Shown: positions 54,343-63,306 of the stretch, in pieces | How the letters are laid out: each line of letters begins with the position of its first letter | How positions within the stretch are numbered: position 1 is the stretch's first letter | From: HK1 sp965204915 | GTDB lineage: Bacteria > Pseudomonadota > Gammaproteobacteria > HK1 | DNA: 64,000 nucleotides | NCBI GenBank assembly: GCA_965204915.1 | Contig: OZ242023.1 | Coordinates: 3,348,001 to 3,412,000 of the forward strand | Reading direction: 5' to 3' | Translations under genes and position numbers: made by a program | Notes under the pieces: generated by a model | The model's input: the letters and a program-made list of their open reading frames with translations, nothing else | Told to the model about the DNA's origin: nothing | Databases searched by the model: none

Positions 54343-55563
54343 ATGATGCAGATCGACGCACGGCCCGAGGACGTCGGGCTCTCGACCCCGCACCTCGGCC
54401 GGATCACCCGGTGGATGCGGCACTGGGTGGACTCGGGAAGGCTGCCCGGGCTGCTGGTGGCGGTGGTGCGCGACGATCGTCTCGCCTGGTTCGAGACCCA
54501 CGGGTACCGCGACGTCGAGAACGGACGGGCGGTGGAGCCGGACACCATCTACCGCATCTACTCGATGACGAAGCCGATCACCACCGTCGCGGCGTTGATG
54601 CTCTACGAAGAAGGCCGCTTCCAGCTCGACGATCCGGTTGCGGACTTCATCCCCGCATTCGCCGACACGAGGGTGTTCGCAAGCGGCGACGCCGAAACGT
54701 TCACGACGGTGCCGCTCGAGCGCCCCATCACCGTGCACGACCTGATGATCCATACGTCCGGCCTCACCTACGGGTTCCAGCACGAGCACGCCGTCGATGC
54801 CCTCTATCGCAAGCGCCGCATCGAGTTCAACGCCAACGTCGGACCGCTCGCGGACCTGGCGGAGTCCGCCGCCGCCCAGCCCCTGGTCTTTCAGCCCGGC
54901 ACACGCTGGAACTACAGCGTATCGACCGACGTGCTCGGTCGGCTCGTCGAGATCTGGTCCGGGGTCCCGCTCGACGCCTTCTTCGCCGACCGCATCTTCG
55001 GCCTCCTCGGTATGCGCGACACCGGCTTCCAGGTGCCGGAAGGGCAGGGCCACCGGCTCGCATCGAACTACGTACGGAGGACCGACGGCGACGGATTGGC
55101 GCTGGCCGACCCCGGCGGCGACAGCCGCTTCCTCGAACCCGCGGCCACCCTGTCGGGCGGCGGTGGACTCGTCTCCACCGCGGCGGACTACCTCCGATTC
55201 ATGCGGATGCTCCGCGGTCGCGGGGTCCTCGAAGGCGCCCGCGTGCTCGGACGCAAGAGCGTCGATCTCATGACCATGAACCACCTGCCCGGCGACCTCG
55301 TGGACATGGGCCGGCCGCGGTTCGCGGAGATGCCCTTCGCGGGGGTCGGATTCGGGCTCGGGGTGTCGGTGCTGCTGGACCCGGCCAAGGCCCGGATCCT
55401 GGGCTCGCCGGGCGAATACGCATGGGGAGGCATGGCCAGCACCACGTTCTGGATCGATCCGGCCGAAGACCTGATGGTGCTGTTGCTCACCCAGCTCATG
55501 CCGTCATCGGCCTACCCGATCCGCCGCGAGCTCCGGGTACTGACGTACCAGGCGCTGCTCTGA
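54343..55563 (+). CDS. Serine hydrolase, class C beta-lactamase/esterase family
   Basis: The 406-residue protein has the SxxK nucleophile motif SMTK (74-77) in RIYSMTKPITTVAALMLYEE, a YSV motif in WNYSVSTDVLGRLVEIWSG, and GGGGLVSTAADYLRFMRML. It has no signal peptide, so it is probably a cytoplasmic esterase or peptidase (EstB-like) rather than a true beta-lactamase. The start could be the ATG at 54343 or 54346. Confidence 0.85.
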   Translation: MMQIDARPEDVGLSTPHLGRITRWMRHWVDSGRLPGLLVAVVRDDRLAWFETHGYRDVENGRAVEPDTIYRIYSMTKPITTVAALMLYEEGRFQLDDPVADFIPAFADTRVFASGDAETFTTVPLERPITVHDLMIHTSGLTYGFQHEHAVDALYRKRRIEFNANVGPLADLAESAAAQPLVFQPGTRWNYSVSTDVLGRLVEIWSGVPLDAFFADRIFGLLGMRDTGFQVPEGQGHRLASNYVRRTDGDGLALADPGGDSRFLEPAATLSGGGGLVSTAADYLRFMRMLRGRGVLEGARVLGRKSVDLMTMNHLPGDLVDMGRPRFAEMPFAGVGFGLGVSVLLDPAKARILGSPGEYAWGGMASTTFWIDPAEDLMVLLLTQLMPSSAYPIRRELRVLTYQALL

Positions 55564-55716
55564 ACCGCTGCACGGGAATCGTCCGGCCCCTTGCCGGCAA
55601 CCCCACGGACATTCGAGCCCGCCGGTGTGCCGACGGCCCACCGCCGCGCGGCCGGAGGCGCGGGCAGGCAGGCGGTCGGGAAACCATCACCGCGAGAATC
55701 TTCCAAGGAGAACGCC

Positions 55717-56316
55717 ATGTCGATTGCGGTCGCGGTACGCAAGGAGGCCCGGATCGTGCTGGCCACGGACAGCCAGACCAACCTGGGCTCCGAGCGGGTG
55801 CCGGCGGCGAACCTGTCGGGACCGAAGTTCATGCAGATCGGAGACGCCCACCTGGCCGCGACCGGATGGACGCTCTACTCGAACATCCTCGCGGACGTGC
55901 TCGGACGCCGGCGCGCAGTACCCCGGCTCGACGGCGAAGCGGACATCTTCAAGTTCTTCACGCGGCTCTGGGAGGAGCTTCACGAGCGCTACAACTTCGT
56001 CAAGGATCAGGCGGACGACGCCGATTCGCCGTTCGGAAGCCTCGACAGCACGTTCCTCGTGGTATGCGCCCAGGGGATCTTCGGCATCGCTTCCGATCTC
56101 TCCGTGCTGCGCTACGAGCGCTACTTCGCGATCGGCTCCGGCGCACCCGTCGCGATCGGCGCAGCCCATGCCCTGTACGAATCGGAGCGCGACGCCGAAG
56201 CGATCGCACGCAGCGCCGCGGTGGCGGCCATCGATCACGACGTGTATTGCGGCCATCCGGTCCATGTGGCGACGGTACGCGAGCGCGCTTTGCGAGCGAG
56301 ACGGCGGCGCGCGTGA
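55717..56316 (+). CDS. Proteasome-like Ntn-hydrolase family protein
   Basis: The 199-residue protein begins MSIAVAVRKEARIVLATDSQ, like proteasome beta-type Ntn hydrolases. Removal of Met would expose Ser2, replacing the usual threonine nucleophile. Asp18 and Lys37-like positions (ATDSQTN, SGPKFMQIGDAHLAATG) and FAIGSGAPVAIGAAHALYES also fit. The family is distinct from HslV and has no assigned substrate. AAGGAG precedes the ATG. No HslU-type ATPase is nearby. Confidence 0.7.
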   Translation: MSIAVAVRKEARIVLATDSQTNLGSERVPAANLSGPKFMQIGDAHLAATGWTLYSNILADVLGRRRAVPRLDGEADIFKFFTRLWEELHERYNFVKDQADDADSPFGSLDSTFLVVCAQGIFGIASDLSVLRYERYFAIGSGAPVAIGAAHALYESERDAEAIARSAAVAAIDHDVYCGHPVHVATVRERALRARRRRA

Positions 56317-56484
56317 ACGGCCGGGCTGGAAGGGCCGTGGCGCCGGCTCCCGGCCCTTGATTTCGCACCGCGCTTCGGGAGGGGCCGGCTCCCCACCCTT
56401 GTCGATTTCCGCGTGGAACCGGCCGTTCCGGATCGCGTCTCCCGGTGCCGGTCCATTGCGGCCGGCACGGATCCCGACCGCGGG

Positions 56485-57228
56485 TCAGTACACCGAACGG
56501 CCGCCGGTCAGATCGAACACCGCACCGGTGGTGAACGTGCAGCCGGGGCCGCTCAGGAACACGACCATCTCCGCGACCTCTTCGACCCGGCACAGCCTCC
56601 CCATCGGGATCTTCGCCTTGACGGCCTCGATGTAATCCGGGGCCATCTCCCGCAGCAGATCGGTGTCGGCCATCGCCGGGGTGATGCAGTTCACGAGCAC
56701 TCCGCTCCTGGCGAGCTCCTTGCCCAGAGACTTCGTGAGCGCGATCACCCCTGCCTTGGCAGCCGAGTACGGACCCGCATTCGCGTTGCCTTCCTTGCCG
56801 GCGACCGAGGCGATGTTCACGATACGGCCTTCGCCCCGATCCCGCATGTGGGGAACGACCGCACGGCAGCACAGGAACACGCCGGTCAGGTCGACCGCGA
56901 TCACCCGCCGCCAATCCTCGATCGGGTACTCCCAGCTCGGTACCGTGGGGCCGTTCACGCCAGCGTTGTTCACGAGGACGTCGATGCCGCCCATGGCCGC
57001 GAGGGTGTTCCGGGCCGCCGTCTCCACCGCGTCCGGATCGCTCACGTCCATTCGCTCGACGTGCGCGGCCGGCTGGTCCGTATCCGGAGCGACGTCCCAC
57101 GCGACGATGCGGCACCCATCCCTTCCCATCCGCTCGGCGATGGCTCGCCCGAAGCCACGTGCCGCGCCGGTGATCACGACCACCTTGTCCCGCATCATCC
57201 GACTCCGCTCCGTATCCGGTGTCGACAT
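56485..57228 (-). CDS. Short-chain dehydrogenase/reductase
   Basis: The 247-residue SDR has the cofactor motif TGAARGFG (20-27), NNAG (87-90), and the catalytic Ser141, Tyr154 and Lys158 in YSAAK. An Asp after the second strand (VAWDVAPD) suggests NAD preference. It resembles FabG-like 3-oxoacyl reductases and sugar dehydrogenases. The substrate is not clear. It is a single gene bordering the degraded stretch on its right. Confidence 0.88.
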   Translation of the reverse strand: MSTPDTERSRMMRDKVVVITGAARGFGRAIAERMGRDGCRIVAWDVAPDTDQPAAHVERMDVSDPDAVETAARNTLAAMGGIDVLVNNAGVNGPTVPSWEYPIEDWRRVIAVDLTGVFLCCRAVVPHMRDRGEGRIVNIASVAGKEGNANAGPYSAAKAGVIALTKSLGKELARSGVLVNCITPAMADTDLLREMAPDYIEAVKAKIPMGRLCRVEEVAEMVVFLSGPGCTFTTGAVFDLTGGRSVY

Positions 57229-57440
57229 GAATCTATCTCAAAATTGGATTTCACTGCATCTGCCTGACCGGACGGAACTTGGGCGTCATGAAAATCAATG
57301 GGTTGCCATCATGCTTGGATGGTCCATGATCCCGGATGGTGATTTTGGGACAGGTTTCCGCCGAAGGTTGACGGTTCGGGTGCTCGTCGCCGACGATCCG
57401 CAACCGGGGACGTCAGGCCGACCGCGTCGCCTGCCTCTTG

Positions 57441-57529
57441 CGGTTCAACGGTCCGCCCATCCTCACCCCCTCCATTCCCCCGGAAATCCACGGTCGCCGG
57501 CTCCCGGCGGTTCAACGCTCCGCCCATCC
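57441..57529 (+). repeat. Pair of 22-bp direct repeats
   Basis: cggttcaacggtccgcccat at 57441 recurs at 57508 with one change (cggttcaacgctccgcccat). The spacing is 67 bp. The second copy leads into the transposase remnant. Confidence 0.7.
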
Positions 57530-57720
57530 GCGCCGAAGGCCACCTGTTCATCACCGTCATCGCCTACCAGCTCGTCCAGGTGATTCGCCGGCGCCGGCGC
57601 CAAGCCGGTCAGTGCGCCAGTTGGACCATTGAGGTCCCACGAGAGGCCAGAACCGAAGTCGGAATCAAGATGGAAGGTGGCGCAGAAAGCGGAGTGATGC
57701 GGGTAACCGGAACCGGCGTG
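57508..57720 (+). pseudogene. Transposase C-terminal remnant, IS1634/IS4-like
   Basis: The frame reads PPIRAEGHLFITVIAYQLVQ and VIRRRRRQAGQCASWT, matching the C-terminal region of IS1634/IS4-type transposases (EGHLFITVLAYQLV...SWTTLR). No catalytic DDE part, terminal repeats or start remain. The ORF continues without a stop into a Y-family polymerase fragment. Confidence 0.65.
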
Positions 57721-57870
57721 GACGAGACGCGGCGGCGCTGCCCGGGGATCGCCCTGGTGAGCCAGCGCCCGGATCTCTATGTGCGGGTGCAGCGCCGGAT
57801 CGCGAACGCGGTGAACGCCGAGATCCCGATCGACGCGGTGTGCTCGGTGGACGAGCTGTGCTGCGATCCC
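57721..57870 (+). pseudogene. Y-family DNA polymerase (ImpB/DinB-like) internal fragment
   Basis: ETRRRCPGIALVSQRPDLYV followed by RVQRRIANAVNAEIPIDAVC and SVDELCCD resembles the palm region of Y-family polymerases, in which SVDE holds the catalytic acidic residues. Only about 50 codons remain. It is fused in frame to the transposase remnant and ends at a REP-like palindrome. Confidence 0.6.
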
Positions 57871-57879
57871 GGTACACCT

Positions 57880-57905
57880 GGATTCCCGCTTTCGCGGGAA
57901 TGACG
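57880..57905. repeat. REP-like palindrome
   Basis: ATTCCCGCTTTCGCGGGAAT with flanking gg and gac is the same palindrome found twice in the MITE-like element at 45.1 kb. This suggests a dispersed repeat family in this genome. Confidence 0.85.
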
Positions 57906-58065
57906 GTGCCGAGGTCGCGGGAATGGCCGAGGTACGCGAGACATCCGTGTCCGTCGGGAGCGTGCCTCCCAGGATACTCGGCCTTCGGCTCCACTCATAC
58001 CGCGCCGGTCCGAGGCGGCGCCTCGCCGATCCAGGCGACGCCTCACCCCGAGGCGGCGTCCTCGC

Positions 58066-58769
58066 TCAGGCCCACGCTTCCCGCGGCTCCCTCACCAGCG
58101 CCAGCGCGAGCTTCACCGCCTGCACCGCGTCGCGGCCCCAACCGTCGGCGCCGCATTCGTCCGCCCACTCCTGGGTGGTCGGGGCGCCGCCGACCAGGAT
58201 CTTCACCTTGCCACGGTGCCCCGCCTTCACGAACTCCTCGATCGTCACCTTCTGGTAATACACGGTGGTGGACAGCAGCGCCGAGAAGCCCACCAGATCC
58301 GCCTGCTCCGCCCGCGCGGTCTCGATGAACCGGTCCGGGTGCACGTCGGTGCCCAGGTTGATGACGTTGAAGCCGGCGTTCTCCAGCATGATCGTCACGA
58401 TGGACTGGCCGATGTCGTGCATGTCGCCGAGCACCGTCCCCATCACGAAGGTGCCGACCGGCTTCTCGGCCTGCGCCGCCAGCAGCGGGCGGATGAGGGC
58501 GAGCCCGGTCTTCATGGCGCGGGCGGTGATGAGCATCTCCGGGATGAAGATGATCTGCTCGCTGAAGCGATCCCCCTGGAGGTTGAAGCCGGGGAACAGC
58601 CCGTCGTCGAGGATGGTCCGCGGATCGATGTCCGCCTCGATGGCCTGCTCGACGCGCTCGTGCGCGTAGTGGTGGTCCCCCTCCTCGACCGCCTCCCACA
58701 GGGTCTGCCACTCCCAGCCCGCGGGCGCGCCTCCCAGCCCTCGGGGATCCGAAGCACCGGCTCGGTCAT
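58066..58769 (-). pseudogene. Corrinoid (B12-binding) methyltransfer protein, frameshifted near its start by a 20-bp duplication
   Basis: The main frame encodes WQTLWEAVEEGDHHYAHERV, a B12-binding-2 helical cap, then VLGDMHDIGQSIVTIMLENA with the cobalt-ligating DxHxxG motif. It ends in the B12-binding domain (VGFSALLSTTVYYQKVTIEE). Such proteins shuttle methyl groups from methylated amines or similar donors. The likely ATG at 58769 (TEPVLRIPEGWE) is out of frame with the rest. Removing one copy of the direct repeat ctcccagccc plus its 10-bp spacer (58711-58740) restores PEGWEWQTLW. A GTG slightly upstream in the main frame might still allow translation. No cognate methyltransferase gene is adjacent. 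Confidence 0.8.
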
Positions 58770-58979
58770 GAATCACCTTCCTCGTTGGAGGCTCCCGGGT
58801 GGCGAGCCGCCCGCCCGTGCCGTCGTCCGGCCTCGGGGAGGCCCGAGCCGTCGGCGGGTCACGGAGTCCGATCCACTCGACACGTGCTCGCGGCGGTGGG
58901 TCACGATTCGCTCTCCTGTGCGCCGGCGCCCTTTGCCCGTCGCCGTCTCGATCCGTGAGGAACCGATCCGGATGCGCCG

Positions 58980-59156
58980 AGGGTCGTCTACCATCTGCGA
59001 GAAGATGACCGCCCGCGACGCCTCCAAAGGCCGTCGCGCCCACCACAGATGCAGGGTGCTCGGATGCCCGTGCCGGATCGACTTCTCGCGCACGCTGGCG
59101 GCATCGATCGCGTCGAGCGGCAGGACGACTTCGATGAGTTTCCTGCTTGCCTTCAC
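58980..59156 (-). pseudogene. DUF1156 DNA methylase, N-terminal fragment
   Basis: From a GTG at 59156 the frame reads KASRKLIEVVLPLDAIDAAS, then VREKSIRHGHPSTLHLWWAR and RPLEASRAVIFSQMVDDP. This is the characteristic start of DUF1156 methylases. After DDP the similarity ends abruptly, and about 900 expected residues, including the catalytic motif, are missing. It lies just downstream of and co-oriented with the DUF499 ATPase gene, the normal neighbour of such methylases. Confidence 0.85.
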
Positions 59157-59409
59157 GCCGCGTCCCGCGACGCTCGCTCCATCTCCGCGCCCTCGCATCG
59201 CGCGCCGGTGAGAAATGCGGGCATACGCCTACGCTCCCCGATCCGGTTCGGAAACGTTCAAAGCCCCGCATTGCGCATCGGGGACATGCTCCGGCGGATA
59301 CGACTCGAAGCCGAGGACACACGCCCGCACAGTTGGGAGGGCTCGGCTTCCACCCGCCGGCATCATCGCAGACGAGGGTGTCGCCAAGAGAAAGCGGGCG
59401 AGGTTGCGT

Positions 59410-62400
59410 TTACTCCTCCTCGAACCCATGGGAGCGGAACCGCAACGTCCGGCAGTTCTCCTCCACGATGCGCCGGACGGTCCGGCTCACCCCGTCCGGG
59501 ACCTTGGCCGAGATCTCCACCGATACTTCCACCTCCGCCCCCGGCAGGGTGGTCAGGTGCTGCAGGACCTCCTCCGCCACCGTGCCCATGTCGCGACCGG
59601 CGCGGTCCGGATCGAGCCGGACGGTGCCGAAGAAGCGCCGCGGGGGACGCGGCTCGGCGATCCCGGTGTCGAGCTTGGCGCCGCCGGGTCCGGCGCCGGC
59701 GCCCGATCCGGCGTCCGCCCCGATTCCGCTTCGGGTCCCATTTGCCCGCGGCGGCTGGCCGGACTCCCCTTCGGCTCCTCCCGCCGGCGTCCCGGCCAGT
59801 GTGGCGGCCCCCGCTCCGGCTTCCATGCCCGCCGCCGCCGACCGCCTCCGTTCCTCTTCGATCTGCGCCCGCGCCGCCTCCGGCCGAACCAGCACGCTCT
59901 CCGCATCGACGCAGACCGCGGCGGCAGCGACGGCCGGCACGCCGAAGATCAACCCCTCGTAGCGGCCTTGCGCCGATACGCTCGCCGCATACCCGAAGAA
60001 GTCGCCGCTCGCCACACCCGCCCGGATCGAGGCCGTGAACACCGATTCGTCACGCAATCTCGGCAGGTAGCAGTAGGCGCACATCGCGTCCCAGACCTGC
60101 TTCACCGGGACGTGCGGCCGGCCCCGCCAGAACCACCGCTCCATCTCCATCGCGAGCAGGGCCGGCGACCATTCCGGGATGACGTGCTCGCTCGACCGCA
60201 TCCGCTCCCAGGCCCGCACGGCGAGGGCGTCTGCGCCCCCGGCCAACGGCATCGCCTCCCAGACGAGACCGCCCACCCCGTCCGGCAACACGTGCTGGAC
60301 CGGCACCAGCAGCCAGCGCCACGCCTCGTTCAGCCGCAAGCGCACCGTGCCGTCGCTCGCCTTCTCGCCCCCGGCCGCCTCCCGGCGCTGGTGCGTGTCC
60401 AGGTTCAGCGCCTCGCGGTCGCGCACCACCGACTTCCAGGCGAGGAAGCGCCGCGCCTCCTGGACCAGCCCCTCCATCGCCTCCCGATCCGGCGCGAGGA
60501 ACGCCAGCATGTTCTGGCGCCGGCGCGGGCTGCTCCCCCGATCGGCAAGCAGGTCGCGGGCCGCGGTCAGCGCCGCGCTGCCGGTGTCCCCGTCCGCGTG
60601 CGCCGCGCCGGGGGCCAGGAGCACGAGCCGCACCGCCGCCTCGTCCGGCACGTCGGACGACGCCGCCGGGCAGGGATGCACCCCCCGGAACCCACCCCGA
60701 TCGCCGCGCCGGGTCGCCTCGCGCAGCCGCCGCTCGACCTCCCGCTCCACCTCGTCCTCGGCAAGCTGCTGCGCCCGCTCCGACACGGTGCGGCGCAGGT
60801 TCGGGCGGGTGTCGTACCAGTAGCGGCGGTCCTGGCGGTAGAGGTAGGTCAGCCGGTCGGAGAGCTGTGACAGCGCGTCGTTGAACACCGCCACCTGCTC
60901 CCCCGGCTGCACCGCCCCCAGGCGGATGCGCACGTCCTCCACCCCCCGCACCTGCTGTTGCACCACGTGCGGCGCGCTGCCGAGGAAGATCGCGCGGGCC
61001 ACCCGGCGGGCCGCCACCATCTGGCCGAAGCGCGGGCTCTCCGCGTCGATGCGAAACGGCCCGGAGTTGCGCCCGTCCACGTCTCCTTCGAGCACCGGGG
61101 TCCAGCCCTCGGGCAGGTAGCGGGTGAGCTCGTCGCGCACCGCCGGGGCGTCCAGGCCCACCGAGCCCGGCAGGATCAGCAGGCTCGCATCGTTGCGCGA
61201 CCACAGATCGTGGATCACCGCCGCCATCAGGCGCAGCACCCCGCGCGTGCGCTGGAAGCGTTCGAGCGTCGCCCAGTCGTTGTACAGCCGCTCGAACACC
61301 TCGGGATGGATCGGATAGCACGCCTTCAGCCGCTCCGCGTAGCGCGCCTCCCGGCACTCGGGCGGGAAGTCGCCGAGGGTCTCCCGGTACAGCGCGCCGA
61401 ACGCACGGCACGTATCGTCGCGGGCCGGCTCGGCGTCCGCGATGGGCAGGAACAGCCGCCGGCGCACGACCTCGAACCCTTCCTCGGAGCCGACCGGCTT
61501 CCAGATCGCCTCCATGCGCCCGAAGGTGTGCTCGATGCGGGCGAGGGTCTCCCGGCCCGCCTCCCCGCCGATCTCGATGTCGGATTCCGGGATGGTCGCC
61601 ACCAGCACGCTGTCGCGGCTCGCCCGCACCGCCTCGGTCAGCTCCTGGATGAAGGTCTGCACCGCGTCGAAGCTGCCGGCCGGCAGCCCCTGGACGCCGT
61701 GGATCTTGCGTGCGTAGGCGACCAGCTCGTCGATGAGGAGGAGGCAGGGGCCGCAGGCGTCGAACAGCTCGCGCAAGGCGTCCGAGCCGGGCGGCACCCC
61801 CCGGCGGTCGGCGGTGCGCACCCGGTCGTAGAGCACTGGGTCCCCGGCCTGCTCCGCGAGCTGGGCGGCGATCTCCCCCCACATGGTGCGGATGGTGATG
61901 CCGGGCAGGTTCGGCGGGCGGCGCTCCCGGGTGGGGTTGACGGCGGTGCCCACCACCACCGCGACCCGCGCGGCCGGCGGCGGCTCGGGCGGCGGCCCGA
62001 GTCCGATGCCCGCCTCCGCCAGCAGCTCCGGCGCCCCCCGCAGGCTCGCGAGAGGCACCCGCCCGCGCAGCAGGTGGTAGAGCGCGAGCAGCGAATGGGT
62101 CTTGCCGCCGCCGAACGCGGTCTTGAGCTGGATGACCGGCTCGCCTCCCCGGCCGCCGATCCGTCGTAGCGCCTGGACCATCAGCCCGCGCATCCCCTCG
62201 GTGAGGTAGGTGCGGGCGAAGAACTCGATCGGGTCCTGGTACTCGGCCTCGGCCCGGCCGCGCGCGACCTGCGAGAGGTCCGCCGCGAACTCCGCCTGCC
62301 GGTAGCGGCCGGCGGCGACGTCGGGATGCGGTATCGCCACTTCGCGCCACGGCCGCAGGCCCTGCCGGGGAACGGCCGCGAGCACGCCGGCCGGGGGCCT

Positions 62401-63306
62401 GCCCCGCCTCGTCGCAACGCCGGGATGCCGGGACGATGCGGCATCGGGGCGCCTCCTCGACGATACGTCGTCGGGGCGACTCGACGATGCGGCATCGGGG
62501 CGACTCGACGATGCGGCCACCGCGCCCGCGGCGTCTGTCGGGTCCGCCAAGCCTTCCGGGGTCGCGGGGAACGCGGGGGTCGTGGGGGTCGTAGGGTCCA
62601 CGGAGCCCACGGAGCTTGCCGGGTCTGTCGGTCCTGTCGAGTCCGCCAAGCCCGCCGAACTTGCCGAATCCGCCGAACCCGCCGCCGTCGAGCCTGCGGG
62701 GCCAGCCGAACCCACCGAACCCACCGAACCCACCGAATCCACCGAGCCCACCGAGCCCACCGAGCCCACCAAGCCCGCCGAATCCCCCGAGCCTGCCGCC
62801 GTCGAGTCCGCGGAGCCTGCCGAGCCTGCCAGACCCGCCGATGTCGACGGACCCTCCGTGCCGTAGCGCACCGTGCGCGCCAGCGCCCGCAGACGCTCCG
62901 TCGCCTCCGCGTCCATCTGCTCCACGAGCCGCGTCATGGTGTCCAGGGCACGCCACGCATCCTCGTCCGCCATGTCCACCAGCCCCGCGTGCGCCCACTT
63001 GTTCCGCGTCGCCATCAGCTCCTTGATCCAAGTGCGGTGCTCGCGGCTGAGCTTGCGCCGGAAGAGGTCGTTCCAGTGCAGGTCCATCAGCAGCAGGCAG
63101 CGGGCGGGGTCGAGCCGGGCGATCAGCGCGTCGTCCTCGCCCCCCGCCGGCAGGTCGCGCCGCTGGCTCTCGTAGAGCACGTCGAAGACCCCGCGGGGCC
63201 ACCACTCGTCCGCCAGCTTCGCGCGCAGCTCCCGCGCGACGTAGGGCGCAAGCACCCCGGTGAGCACGTGCAGCCCATCGGTGACCCGCCGGTGGTTGGG
63301 GTTCAT
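59410..63306 (-). CDS. HEPN (Swt1-type) domain fused to DUF499 ATPase, anti-phage-type protein
   Basis: The 1298-residue protein starts with a Swt1-type HEPN domain (VLAPYVARELRAKLADEWWP, IKELMATRNKWAHAGLVD). The latter contains an Rx4H motif at Arg101/His106, as in HEPN ribonucleases. Residues ~150-310 are a low-complexity Ser/Gly/Ala/Asp/Pro linker encoded by a minisatellite. The ATPase follows: WREVAIPHPDV, Walker A TAFGGGKTH (~397-405) and Walker B CLLLIDELVAYAR (~521). The long C-terminal region contains another low-complexity patch and ends VPDGVSRTVRRIVEENCRTL. DUF499 ATPases occur with DUF1156 methylases and helicases in defence loci. Here the methylase is only a fragment, so this intact ATPase may be an orphan. 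Confidence 0.82.
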   Translation of the reverse strand: MNPNHRRVTDGLHVLTGVLAPYVARELRAKLADEWWPRGVFDVLYESQRRDLPAGGEDDALIARLDPARCLLLMDLHWNDLFRRKLSREHRTWIKELMATRNKWAHAGLVDMADEDAWRALDTMTRLVEQMDAEATERLRALARTVRYGTEGPSTSAGLAGSAGSADSTAAGSGDSAGLVGSVGSVGSVDSVGSVGSVGSAGPAGSTAAGSADSASSAGLADSTGPTDPASSVGSVDPTTPTTPAFPATPEGLADPTDAAGAVAASSSRPDAASSSRPDDVSSRRRPDAASSRHPGVATRRGRPPAGVLAAVPRQGLRPWREVAIPHPDVAAGRYRQAEFAADLSQVARGRAEAEYQDPIEFFARTYLTEGMRGLMVQALRRIGGRGGEPVIQLKTAFGGGKTHSLLALYHLLRGRVPLASLRGAPELLAEAGIGLGPPPEPPPAARVAVVVGTAVNPTRERRPPNLPGITIRTMWGEIAAQLAEQAGDPVLYDRVRTADRRGVPPGSDALRELFDACGPCLLLIDELVAYARKIHGVQGLPAGSFDAVQTFIQELTEAVRASRDSVLVATIPESDIEIGGEAGRETLARIEHTFGRMEAIWKPVGSEEGFEVVRRRLFLPIADAEPARDDTCRAFGALYRETLGDFPPECREARYAERLKACYPIHPEVFERLYNDWATLERFQRTRGVLRLMAAVIHDLWSRNDASLLILPGSVGLDAPAVRDELTRYLPEGWTPVLEGDVDGRNSGPFRIDAESPRFGQMVAARRVARAIFLGSAPHVVQQQVRGVEDVRIRLGAVQPGEQVAVFNDALSQLSDRLTYLYRQDRRYWYDTRPNLRRTVSERAQQLAEDEVEREVERRLREATRRGDRGGFRGVHPCPAASSDVPDEAAVRLVLLAPGAAHADGDTGSAALTAARDLLADRGSSPRRRQNMLAFLAPDREAMEGLVQEARRFLAWKSVVRDREALNLDTHQRREAAGGEKASDGTVRLRLNEAWRWLLVPVQHVLPDGVGGLVWEAMPLAGGADALAVRAWERMRSSEHVIPEWSPALLAMEMERWFWRGRPHVPVKQVWDAMCAYCYLPRLRDESVFTASIRAGVASGDFFGYAASVSAQGRYEGLIFGVPAVAAAAVCVDAESVLVRPEAARAQIEEERRRSAAAGMEAGAGAATLAGTPAGGAEGESGQPPRANGTRSGIGADAGSGAGAGPGGAKLDTGIAEPRPPRRFFGTVRLDPDRAGRDMGTVAEEVLQHLTTLPGAEVEVSVEISAKVPDGVSRTVRRIVEENCRTLRFRSHGFEEE
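62560..62860. repeat. 9-bp-period minisatellite inside the HEPN-DUF499 gene
   Basis: Units such as cccaccgaa, cccaccgag and tccgccgaa repeat with 9-bp spacing over about 300 bp. They encode Val/Ala-Gly-Ser tripeptides on the gene strand. The array keeps the frame because its unit is a multiple of three. It should be prone to length changes. Confidence 0.85.

Noticed and set aside
54343..55563. Antibiotic-resistance class C beta-lactamase
   Set aside because: The SxxK and YSV motifs fit the fold, but there is no signal peptide and the overall pattern is that of EstB-like hydrolases.
62560..62860. CRISPR or VNTR outside genes
   Set aside because: The 9-bp unit lies inside an intact open frame and keeps the frame. 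There are no spacers.
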